Shown: one piece after another, positions 8,238-16,518 of the stretch
Position numbering within the stretch: position 1 is the first letter of the stretch
Layout of the letters: each line of letters begins with the position of its first letter
Assembly: GCA_030141605.1 (NCBI GenBank)
Contig: JAQGDQ010001902.1
Span: forward strand, 1-21,564
Direction of reading: 5' to 3'
Source: Tubiluchus corallicola
Lineage: Eukaryota; Priapulida; Priapulimorpha; Priapulimorphida; Tubiluchidae
Length of the DNA stretch: 21,564 nucleotides
The notes under the pieces: generated by a model
The model's input: the letters and a program-made list of their open reading frames with translations, nothing else
Told to the model about the DNA's origin: nothing
Database searches by the model: none
Made by a program: the position numbers and the translations under genes

Positions 8238-9620
8238 TCACTTGAACTTCTTGTAAGCAAGCTCGCTAATAAATGTAAACAATGCTACACCGATTCCAGA
8301 CATCAACACCCAAAAAACTACGTTAAGTTGCTCAACATTAATTGATAACTTGCCTACATGCTGAATAGGGGGGTCTAAACATTTTTCCGATGGTTGCAGT
8401 AATAAGTGTAGCAGTTTGTCCACAAGACCATGTTCCTTTAATGTAGAAAGAGCAAAATTTAGGGCTTCTGAATAGTTACTTTTCTTTGGTACAGCTAATG
8501 CTAATGGTGACAAAAAACTTAAAGACGAAGCGATGGAAAATCTGCATTTTCCGTGTAATTCATAGTCCTTAATTAAGCGGAGCTTTGCATAGGTCCCTTC
8601 TGCAAAGAATGTGTATTTTCCAGTAGATGTCAGCTCTAATGCCATTTCTGCACTGTCGACAGGTACATTAGGATCCACTTTCATTCTCTGCCACAGTTGT
8701 CTAAATTCTGGTCTGTTTTTCATTTGCAAGGTGGGGCTGTAGTGACCTACTGTAACGGGAATTATGTCGCTGTCTATCAACTCTTGCAATGTAGAGAATG
8801 GATAAACTTGCTTGCTTACTAATAATTTACTAACCAGTGTGCCCGTGTACATGGCCGTGATGATGCAAGCAAAAATCCACCACCATCCGATAAGCATCCT
8901 AGCACATAAACATTTTGGTAAATATGTTCCACCTTGTTGTAGGTATGACGACAGTGTGAACCGAGTAAAGTACGCCTTACTTTCATTCTTTTTCACTGGT
9001 TTTTCCAGTTTTCTTTGACAATTGCTACATTTAGTAATCTCTTCCTCGTTGTACGGCAGGTTTTTGCTGTAGTCAATATAGTAAAGTATTGTACCCACTA
9101 CTATGCCATATAATACCAGAAGCAGCCACACGAGTGTGGCGAATGGGTCTATTATATTAAAACCTTGTAATCGATGTCTTTTTGTGATAAATACATGAGA
9201 ATTATAAGCAAGTGGGTGAAGAAACGTCATACTTTTTGCTCTTTCTGGTAACATTGTGACTAATCCCAATAACAAGTCGAATTCTCCTGTATCAATTGTA
9301 TTTTTGGCAGTTTCCAAATGTTTGATGTATGTGACCTTGTACGTGAAGTTTGCTGCTTGGCTGAGCACCAGAAGCAGTTGATCTAGATATGGCTTCATAG
9401 GATCATCTCTCCATGTTCCCACTCGAAGCAACTCTCCGTGGAGTGAATAACCCTGTGTTCTGAAGTTTTTACTATAAAACGCATTTAAATTGTACTGGTT
9501 ATACAAGCTGTTACAATTTTCAGTCCTGATTTTAGTCTTACACGACATTCCTGCGGTCCAAAAACATTCAAGGAAATAACAAACGACGGCACAAGTTTTG
9601 AGAAATGATGCAAACGACAT
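8238..9620 (-). CDS. Ionotropic receptor (iGluR-like chemoreceptor channel), copy 2
   Basis: Intact intronless gene of 460 aa with the same layout as copy 1: signal peptide, S1 with R127, M1, pore loop with QQGGTYLP, M3 with GWWWIFACIITAMY, S2 and M4. It keeps the acidic S2 residue (E341, in YTFFAEGTYAKL). In the pore-M3 linker it has PKCLCARM where copies 1 and 3 have PQCLSARM. I set the start at the ATG at 9620. The frame is open further up to a GTG at 9662, but copy 1 breaks that extension with a one-base deletion, and an ATG in good context is conserved in all three. The N-terminal 115 residues resemble copy 3, while the C-terminal half resembles copy 1. Confidence 0.9.
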   Translation of the reverse strand: MSFASFLKTCAVVCYFLECFWTAGMSCKTKIRTENCNSLYNQYNLNAFYSKNFRTQGYSLHGELLRVGTWRDDPMKPYLDQLLLVLSQAANFTYKVTYIKHLETAKNTIDTGEFDLLLGLVTMLPERAKSMTFLHPLAYNSHVFITKRHRLQGFNIIDPFATLVWLLLVLYGIVVGTILYYIDYSKNLPYNEEEITKCSNCQRKLEKPVKKNESKAYFTRFTLSSYLQQGGTYLPKCLCARMLIGWWWIFACIITAMYTGTLVSKLLVSKQVYPFSTLQELIDSDIIPVTVGHYSPTLQMKNRPEFRQLWQRMKVDPNVPVDSAEMALELTSTGKYTFFAEGTYAKLRLIKDYELHGKCRFSIASSLSFLSPLALAVPKKSNYSEALNFALSTLKEHGLVDKLLHLLLQPSEKCLDPPIQHVGKLSINVEQLNVVFWVLMSGIGVALFTFISELAYKKFK

Positions 9621-9725
9621 TTTTGCTCTGGAAGTTTGAATAATAAACTTTAGCTGATTCACATTATACAGTCATAATATGCCTATCCCGGGAGGATGAC
9701 GATGAAAATGTTTTCAGCTGACCAC

Positions 9726-9732
9726 TTTTATA
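9726..9732 (-). promoter_or_regulatory. TATA box of IR copy 2
   Basis: TATAAAA on the minus strand, about 105 bases before the ATG, with the same E-box palindrome and Inr-like TTTTCATCGTC downstream as in copies 1 and 3. Confidence 0.65.
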
Positions 9733-9819
9733 CCACAATGCCAATGTGTTACATGTACTTTGTCATATATTTGCATTAATCATAATAGTGTGAGCACTAA
9801 TTCACCAGGTGTGAATCTA

Positions 9820-10179
9820 CATGTTAGTTTTGTCTGCCACACCTTTCTGGTGTTTAATTAGGCTTCTCATCCTGTTGCCACCTCTGTTAATATTACCGCC
9901 TAGCTAATGTTACCTCAACACCTAAAATAATAACACATTGAAAAGCAGAATTCTGCAGAACTTACACTTTCGAAAACGTTATTGGCTATGCATTTGTTTG
10001 CTAGGTATCAAAAGATTAAGCTTTTGTATGCGGCACCGGAGCTAGCGGATGCGGAAACCACACAAGAGCAAACCTACTATACTTAACCCAGACCGCGAGG
10101 TGCAAACTGTAAATTAAAAACGAAAAGCAACACGTAATTAGAGTCTCCTATGTTGATCAAGTCCAGCTTGAGATTGAAG
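9820..10179 (-). promoter_or_regulatory. Upstream flank of IR copy 2
   Basis: Counterpart of 5330-5690 with a handful of substitutions and one small insertion (ATC near 9870). It holds the same GCAGAATTCTGC palindrome. There is no coding frame. Confidence 0.35.
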
Positions 10180-10687
10180 GATTAGATTAGATTAGATTAG
10201 ATTAGATTAGATTAGATTAGATTAGATTAGATTTAGATTAGATTAGATTAGATTAGATTAGATTAGATTAGATTAGATTTAGATTAGATTAGATTAGATT
10301 AGATTAGATTAGATTAGATTAGATTAGATTAGATTAGATTAGATTAGATTAGATTAGATTAGATTAGATTAGATTAGATTAGATTAGATTAGATTAGATT
10401 AGATTAGATTAGATTAGATTAGATTAGATTAAATTAGATTAGATTAGATTAGATTAGATTAGATTAGATTAGATTAGATTAGATTAGATTAGATTAGATT
10501 AGATTAGATTAGATTAGATTAGATTAGATTAGATTAGATTAGATTAGATTAGATTCGATTCGATTCGATTCGATTCGATTCGATTCGATTCGATTCGATT
10601 CGATTCGATTCGATTCGATTCGATTCGATTCGATTCGATTCGATTCGATTCGATTCGATTCGATTAGGTTAGGTTAGATTAGATTAG
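10180..10687 (+). repeat. Expanded (GATTA)n then (GATTC)n microsatellite, copy 2/3 junction
   Basis: About 370 bp of nearly pure GATTA units is followed by about 115 bp of GATTC units and a short GGTTA/GATTA tail. It sits at the same place as the 5692-5910 array but is more than twice as long, has lost the GATTG and GATGA blocks and has enlarged the others. The three one-base interruptions (TTTAG at 10231 and 10278, AAATTAG near 10431) are useful phase markers. Confidence 0.95.
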
Positions 10688-10813
10688 AAAGAACGAAAAT
10701 GCAAAAGTATAGAACGAAGAAGAATAAAATAGAATAGATCAAAGTGAAATGGGGGAGGAAACGATGGAGAAAGAGAAGTGCTGAATCAGATTTTGCATCA
10801 TTTGCGTAATTAA

Positions 10814-11323
10814 AGTCTGTGTCCATTAATAAACGAAGCCACTCACTTTTCAGCAGTGTCATAAATCATGTTTAGATCTTATCATTACAAATACTCCAAA
10901 CTGATTTACTGGGACGTTTGTACAGACTGCGACAGCTGATACATGCAGACACTGTCCTATATTGAGCCATATGAAATTTATATGTGTATTAAGTAAAAAG
11001 GTATGTGAGGAGAGTTTAGAAGTATGAAAATGTTGATACTTCATATTTTTCCGAATCAATTATCAAGTGTCATCTGGGTGCTTTAATAACTCTCAATGTA
11101 AACCAGACATTCAAGTTAATTACAGATGCATTTACAAACTGTGTTGTGGATCTATCCCAAATCAAACAGTTATGATTCGTCCAGGAAATAATCCTTGGAT
11201 GAATCCGAACATAATAACACAAAAGCATCATTGTGGCAGGTTATATAATAAATCTAAGGAAAACTCCTAACACTCCACATTGGGATCAAAGTTGTAAGAA
11301 ATGTCAGGTCAGGATGTGGAATT
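10814..11323 (+). pseudogene. Non-LTR retrotransposon relic (endonuclease C-term to RT linker), copy 3
   Basis: Reads SLCPLINEATHFSAVS, then after a one-base insertion LDLIITNTPN, then RHCPIL, SIPNQTVMIRPGNNPWMNP and GRLYNKSKE. After a frameshift it gives NTPHWDQSCKKC. The assignment is the same as for copies 1 and 2. The ATG-started open frame at 11067-11270 is the best preserved part of this relic, not a gene of its own. Confidence 0.75.
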
Positions 11324-12091
11324 AATAGACACAGAATCATCTTTTTTTGGGATTTTCAAAATTTTGAATTTTTAATTTTTATACATTTTTTTCAATTTTC
11401 GCCAACACGGGGCCCTGTAGGAGAAAAAGTTTCAAACAACTTCTCCTTTGAATTCCCCAAGTGGATTCACTCTAAACAAATCATGGATCATCCTAAGAAC
11501 AGAATAAAACAGAAATTCATTTTTTTACATGAATGTGGATCAAAACTGCATATAATACAATATTTCCACGATGGTTCATCCATGATTAGCACTTTAAATA
11601 GATAATTTCAAATAAGTGAAATTAAACAAATAAAAATTACGCATTAATTGAGCACATTAAATTAAATAAACATTTTAATTAAAACCCCAAGCATCAACAA
11701 TTAGGAATTTTAAATTGTTAATAAATTTCAGAAAATAAGTCTAAATAAGAGTTATAAAGTTAAAATTCATAAAATTCATAAAGTATAATTGAAAACTGAA
11801 AAATTGAAAGATTAAAAAACAGTTAAAAATTTTTACTAAGTATAACAGAACTAGATTAGGGGTAAAACAACATTTTAGCCTAAAATACTAAGAATTAAAA
11901 GTTAAAGTACTGATAAAAGTCATACACAATTAAGAAAAATTAAATGTTTAAAATCATCATTGCTAAACAGTAATTAAGAACAAAACTACATAAAGTCAAA
12001 CTTATGGTGATTAACGATTAAAATCAGAATGATAAAATCTAAATGAAAAAATGAAACAGCAGATTAAAATATGATTTAATTTAAAATAGTA
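11324..12091. other. AT-rich intergenic stretch, nothing coding
   Basis: Counterpart of 2068-2839 in copy 3. No open frame, RNA gene or repeat terminus was recognised. Confidence 0.6.
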
Positions 12092-12211
12092 TTAAGCAAT
12101 GTTTTCTTTAACTGTTAAATGATTTCCAAAATTTTCGAGCTTTGCATTTTTTATGATTTTTTCAATTTTTGCTATTTCTTCCCTTTGTTTAGTATTTGGG
12201 TCATCCGTCAT
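12092..12211 (-). CDS. Conserved 39-aa small ORF, function unknown (copy 3)
   Basis: Identical to the copy 1 ORF (2840-2959), although flanking DNA of copies 1 and 3 differs by substitutions and indels. Function is unknown. Confidence 0.25.
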   Translation of the reverse strand: MTDDPNTKQREEIAKIEKIIKNAKLENFGNHLTVKENIA

Positions 12212-12594
12212 AGCTGCATTTTATTATAATACAAAATGTATATGAAAGAGTTTAAGCCAACCAAATTATTAATATGTTGTCAGTAAGTCATTCATTTAAA
12301 AATAATTTGTTTTGCTCACTTAGATATTAAATAATTAAGAGGTGTATATATTTCCAAGTTTTCTGAGACCAGGCCCAGGGCTTTACATAGTCTAGGGCAT
12401 CACCAAGTTTAAATCTGGCACCAGACCTACAGTCACCTGCCTACATCATGTACTGTAGTCTGAGTAGCACGGTTAATAGAATTTAGCAATAATAATATTG
12501 TGATCTACATTAAACCATGTTTGCTAAGCCACGCCGTATGCAGCGTTCTGCTAAGGTAACACAAGCAATTTAGCATTTTTGCTGAAACTAGCAG

Positions 12595-12675
12595 TTAAAA
12601 TCGTAATGTGGTGAACGCTTTCACGTAAGACTTCTCTCTTGGGAGGCTGTTCCAGACAGGCGAGGTAGTTTCAGT
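12595..12675 (-). pseudogene. Non-LTR retrotransposon C-terminal scrap, copy 3
   Basis: Reads SPVWNSLPREKSYVKAFTT before TAA. The LPRE here is closer to the family pattern LPxEVV than the LPSE of the other copies. It is the counterpart of 3335-3415. Confidence 0.45.
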
Positions 12676-12739
12676 ACATTTCCTAAAAACTGTACCGGGA
12701 ATTTTGTTCAAGTTACGCGATAATCTGCATTACACGATG

Positions 12740-12745
12740 TTTATT
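12740..12745 (-). terminator. Poly(A) signal AATAAA of IR copy 3
   Basis: Minus-strand AATAAA about 260 bases past the stop, conserved with copies 1 and 2. Confidence 0.55.
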
Positions 12746-13000
12746 AAAAGGAAAATCCATTCCACAAGATCTGTTTAAGATACACAAGAATTCGAGTTAT
12801 ACCAGTTGAAGTTATACATAGTTTACCGTTTCAGATAAACAACTGATATTTACAATGAGATATCTCATCTACTCACATATGAAACATACTCCAGTCAATT
12901 TCATCATTTAGTTTGAATTTAGCATATCCACTCTTAGCTGATAGATGATTATCATCTACAAATCCGTCAGCAATGAGTTCAGCACATAAACTATTGATTT

Positions 13001-14383
13001 TCACATAAACTTCTTGTAAGCAAGCTCGCTAATAAATGTAAACAATGCTACACCGATTCCAAATATCAACCCCCAAAAAACTACGTCAAGTTGCTCCACA
13101 TTAATTGATAATGTGCCTACATGCTGAACAGGTGAGTCTAAACATTTTTCCGAAGGCTGCAGTAACTGTTGTAGCAGTTCATCCACAAGACCGTGTTCTT
13201 TTAATGTAACAAGAGCAAAATTTAGGACATCAGTGTAGTTACTTTTTTTTGGTACAACTAATGATGATGGTGACGAAAATTTCAACAACGGGGAAACAGA
13301 AAATCTACATTTTTCATATAATTCATAATCCTTAATTAAGGAGAGCTTTGCATAAGTCTCTTCCGCGAAGAAGGTGTATTTTCCAGTAGCTGTCAGCTCT
13401 AATGCCACTGCTTCATTGTTAGCAGGTACATTAGCATCCGCTTTCATTCTCTGCCACAGTTGTCTAAATTCCGGTCTGTTTTTCATTTGCATGGTGGCGG
13501 CCAACTGACCTAGTGTAACAGGAACTATGTCGCTGTCTTTCAACTCTTGCAATATAGTGAATGGATAAACTTGCTTACTTACAAATAATTTACTAACCAG
13601 TGTGCCCGTGTACATGGCTGTGATGATGCAAGCAAAAATCCACCACCATCCGATAAGCATCCTAGCAGATAAACATTGTGGTAAATATGTTCCACCTTGT
13701 TGGAGGTACGACGATAGTGTGAACCGAGTAAAGTACGCCTTACTTTCATTCTTTATCACAGGTTTTTCCAGTTTTCTTTGGCAGTTGCTGCATTTTATAA
13801 TCTCTTCCTCGTTGTACGGCAAGTTTTTGCTGTAGTCAATATAGTAAAGTATTGTACCCACTACTATGCCATATAATACCAGAAGCAGCCACACGAGTGT
13901 GGTGAATGGGTCTATTATACTAAAACCTTGTAACTGATGTCTTTTTGTGATAAATACATGAGAACTATAAACAAGTGGGTGAAGAAACGTCATACTTTTT
14001 GCTCTTTCTGGTATCATTGTGACTAATCCCAAAAGCAAGTCGAATTCTCCTGTATCAATTATATTTTTGGCAGTTTCCAAATGTTTGATGTATGTGACCT
14101 TGTACGTGAAGTTTGCTGCTTGGCTGAGCATCGGAAGCAGGTGATCTAGATATGGCTTCGTCGGATCATCTCTCCATGTTCCCACTCGAAGCAACTCTCC
14201 GTGGAGTGAATAACCCTGTGTTTTGAAGTTTTTACTATAAAACGCATTTAAATTGTACTGGTTATACAAGCTGTTACAATTTTCAGTCCTTGTTTTAGTT
14301 TTACACGACATTCCTGCGGTCCAAAAACATTCAAGGAAATAAAAAACAATTGCACAAGTTTTGAGAAATGATGCAAGCGACAT
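13001..14383 (-). CDS. Ionotropic receptor (iGluR-like chemoreceptor channel), copy 3
   Basis: Intact intronless gene of 460 aa with the same domain order as copies 1 and 2. R127 and E341 (YTFFAEETYAKL) are present, so both classical glutamate-contact charges are retained. It is the most diverged copy in S2: residues 285-330 and 355-375 differ heavily (ADANVPANNEAVALEL against VDPNVPVDSAEMALEL), while pore loop and M3 are essentially unchanged. The start is the ATG at 14383; the upstream GTG-opened extension to 14425 is not used here, for the reason given for copy 2. TATA lies at 14489-14495. It is probably a chemosensory or related channel subunit; the ligand is unknown. Confidence 0.9.
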   Translation of the reverse strand: MSLASFLKTCAIVFYFLECFWTAGMSCKTKTRTENCNSLYNQYNLNAFYSKNFKTQGYSLHGELLRVGTWRDDPTKPYLDHLLPMLSQAANFTYKVTYIKHLETAKNIIDTGEFDLLLGLVTMIPERAKSMTFLHPLVYSSHVFITKRHQLQGFSIIDPFTTLVWLLLVLYGIVVGTILYYIDYSKNLPYNEEEIIKCSNCQRKLEKPVIKNESKAYFTRFTLSSYLQQGGTYLPQCLSARMLIGWWWIFACIITAMYTGTLVSKLFVSKQVYPFTILQELKDSDIVPVTLGQLAATMQMKNRPEFRQLWQRMKADANVPANNEAVALELTATGKYTFFAEETYAKLSLIKDYELYEKCRFSVSPLLKFSSPSSLVVPKKSNYTDVLNFALVTLKEHGLVDELLQQLLQPSEKCLDSPVQHVGTLSINVEQLDVVFWGLIFGIGVALFTFISELAYKKFM

Positions 14384-14488
14384 TTTTGCTCTGGAAGTTT
14401 GAATAATAAACTTTAGCTGATTCACATTATACAGTCATAATATGCCTATCCCGGGAGGATGACGATGAAAATGTTTTCAGCTGACCAC

Positions 14489-14495
14489 TTTTATA
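14489..14495 (-). promoter_or_regulatory. TATA box of IR copy 3
   Basis: TATAAAA on the minus strand, about 105 bases before the ATG, with the conserved E-box palindrome and Inr-like element downstream. The proximal promoter survives although the distal flank is cut off at 14768. Confidence 0.65.
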
Positions 14496-14767
14496 CCACA
14501 ATGCCAATGTGTTACATGTACTTTGTCATATATTTGTATTAATCATAATAGTGTGTGCACTAATTCACCGGGTGTGAATCTACATGTTAGTTTTGTCTGC
14601 CACACCTTTCTGGTGTTTAATTAGGCTTCTCGTCCTGTTGCCACCTGTGTTAATATTACCGCCTAGCTAATGTTACCTCAACACCTAAAATAATAACATA
14701 TTGAAAAGCAGAATTCTGCAGAACTTACACTTTCGAAAACGTTATTGGCTATGCATTCGTTTGCTAG

Positions 14768-15082
14768 GTAGGTAAGTAAGTAAGTAAGAAAGTGAGTTAG
14801 CAAGTAAGTGGGTGAGTGAATGAATGAGTAAGTGAGTGAGTGAGTGAGTGAGTGAGTGAGTGAGTGAGTGAGTGAGTGAGTGAGTGAGCGAACAAGCCAG
14901 TAAGTGAGTGAGCGAGCGAGCAAGCCAGTGAGTGAGTGAGTGAGCGAGCAAGCGAGTGAGTGAGTGGGTTTGGTTTTTGGATGGATGGTTTGGATGGGTA
15001 AGTGGTTGGTTAGTTAGGTAGGTAGGTAGGTAGGCAGGTAGATATGTAGGTAGCTAGGTAGGTAGGTAGGTACATAGGTACG
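14768..15082 (+). repeat. GTRR tetranucleotide microsatellite complex
   Basis: GGTA/AGTA, then GTGA (14831-14888, nearly pure), then mixed GCGA/GTGA, TGGA/TGGT and finally GGTA units. The minus-strand frames rich in LTHS are its translation and not proteins. It begins exactly where homology to the other tandem copies stops. Confidence 0.9.
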
Positions 15083-15185
15083 TACAGAGAATAATTGAGA
15101 AAAACTCTCTAGTCTGAACGCTCCTTTAGCCTTTTACACGTGTAATTTTTGTCCTCTTAACTTTACATAGGTGCCAGTATAGCAA
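15083..15185. other. Short unique spacer
   Basis: About 100 bp of unique sequence between the tetranucleotide array and the minisatellite. No exon with cyclase resemblance is found here. Confidence 0.5.
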
Positions 15186-16410
15186 ACTGAACCACAAACT
15201 AATGACTTTTGTTTTTGTTTACTGAACCACAAACTAGTGATTTTTGTTTTTGTTTACTGAACCACAAACTAGTGATTTTTGTTTTTGTTTACTGAACCAC
15301 AAACTAATGACTTTTGTTTTTGTTTACTGAACCACAAACTAGTGATTTTTGTTTTTGTTTACTGAACCACAAACTAGTGATTTTTGTTTTTGTTTACTGA
15401 ACCACAAACTAGTGATTTTTGTTTTTGTTTACTGAACCACAAACTAATGACTTTTGTTTTTGTTTACTGAACCACAAACTAGTGACTTTTGTTTTTGTTT
15501 ACTGAACCACAAACTAGTGATTTTTGTTTTTGTTTACTGAACCACAAACTAGTGATTTTTGTTTTTGTTTACTGAACCACAAACTAGTGATTTTTGTTTT
15601 TGTTTACTGAACCACAAACTAATGACTTTTGTTTTTGTTTACTGAACCACAAACTAGTGATTTTTGTTTTTGTTTACTGAACCACAAACTAATGACTTTT
15701 GTTTTTGTTTACTGAACCACAAACTAGTGATTTTTGTTTTTGTTTACTGAACCACAAACTAGTGATTTTTGTTTTTGTTTACTGAACCACAAACTAGTGA
15801 TTTTTGTTTTTGTTTACTGAACCACAAACTAGTGACTTTTGTTTTTGTTTACTGAACCACAAACTAGTGATTTTTGTTTTTGTTTACTGAACCACAAACT
15901 AGTGACTTTTGTTTTTGTTTACTGAACCACAAACTAGTGATTTTTGTTTTTGTTTACTGAACCACAAACTAATGACTTTTGTTTTTGTTTACTGAACCAC
16001 AAACTAGTGACTTTTGTTTTTGTTTACTGAACCACAAACTAGTGACTTTTGTTTTTGTTTACTGAACCACAAACTAGTGATTTTTGTTTTTGTTTACTGA
16101 ACCACAAACTAGTGATTTTTGTTTTTGTTTACTGAACCACAAACTAGTGACTTTTGTTTTTGTTTACTGAACCACAAACTAGTGACTTTTGTTTTTGTTT
16201 ACTGAACCACAAACTAGTGACTTTTGTTTCTGTTTACTGAACCACAAACTAGTGATTTTTGTTTTTGTTTACTGAACCACAAACTAGTGACTTTTGTTTT
16301 TGTTTACTGAACCACAAACTAATGACTTTTGTTTTTGTTTACTGAACCACAAACTAGTGACTTTTGTTTTTGTTTACTGAACCACCAACTAGTGATTTTT
16401 GTTTTTGTTT
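15186..16410 (+). repeat. 35 x 35-bp minisatellite abutting a 3' splice site
   Basis: Thirty-five head-to-tail units of exactly 35 bp. The consensus opens ACTGAACCACAAACTAGTGA and ends in a T/G tract. Nearly all variation is at two bases and gives three unit types: A (AATGAC, 7 units), B (AGTGAT, 18 units) and C (AGTGAC, 10 units). Left to right the order is ABBABBBACBBBABABBBCBCBACCBBCCCBCACB. One unit has an extra T-to-C and the last an A-to-C. The T-rich end of the last unit continues as ACTTTTAAG into the exon at 16420, so it forms the polypyrimidine tract of that intron. Each unit repeats a tract of this kind. Confidence 0.97.
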
Positions 16411-16419
16411 ACTTTTAAG

Positions 16420-16518
16420 GCCCCGTAGTTGCGGGCGTTGTTGGAGTGAAAATGCCTCGCTACTGTCTGATTGGAGAAACAGTGAGCACTGCTCACACGA
16501 TGGAGCAAACTGGCGAAG
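16420..16518 (+). CDS. Guanylyl cyclase-like gene, catalytic-domain exon (antepenultimate)
   Basis: The acceptor is TTTTAAG at 16413-16419 and the donor AAG-GTAATT at 16519. The 99-nt exon is phase 1 at both ends. It encodes [19 protein letters not shown] followed by [14 protein letters not shown]. This aligns without gaps to the class III nucleotide cyclase domain of receptor guanylyl cyclases ([25 protein letters not shown]). The guanine-side Cys of RYCL is kept. The transition-state Asn and Arg of NTASR are replaced by Ser and Thr, so the protein may not make cGMP. It joins in frame to 18702-18793. Earlier exons (P-loop-like FSDIVGF and GDAY metal sites) are not in the window. Membrane-receptor origin is inferred from motif type. 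Confidence 0.88.

Larger units (their letters stand above)
5911..10687 (-). repeat. Tandem segmental duplication, copy 2
   Basis: The most complete copy, about 4.78 kb. It begins just after the first microsatellite (AAAGAACGAAAATGC) and ends with the expanded microsatellite at 10180-10687. It contains the full retrotransposon relic, the 39-codon ORF, the C-terminal scrap, the IR gene, its promoter and flank. Confidence 0.9.
10688..14768 (-). repeat. Tandem segmental duplication, copy 3
   Basis: Homology to the other copies runs from just after the microsatellite to GCTAGGTA at about 14768. There it switches abruptly to a tetranucleotide array, so the distal 5' flank and pentanucleotide array of copies 1 and 2 are missing. 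This is the right breakpoint of the triplication. Confidence 0.9.

Noticed and set aside
9621-9662. 14-residue N-terminal extension of IR copies 2 and 3 (MNQLKFIIQTSRAK)
   Set aside because: It opens with GTG, not ATG, and is destroyed in copy 1 by a one-base deletion; the conserved ATG is used as start.
10660-10680. TTAGG units suggesting an interstitial arthropod telomere
   Set aside because: Only two such units (10665-10674) occur inside long TTAGA/TTCGA arrays; they are single-base variants of the microsatellite, not a telomeric tract.
14678-14951. Minus-strand ORFs rich in LTHS
   Set aside because: Translation of the GTGA tetranucleotide array.
15186-16410. CRISPR-like array
   Set aside because: The units are contiguous 35-mers with no unique spacers, in a clearly eukaryotic setting.
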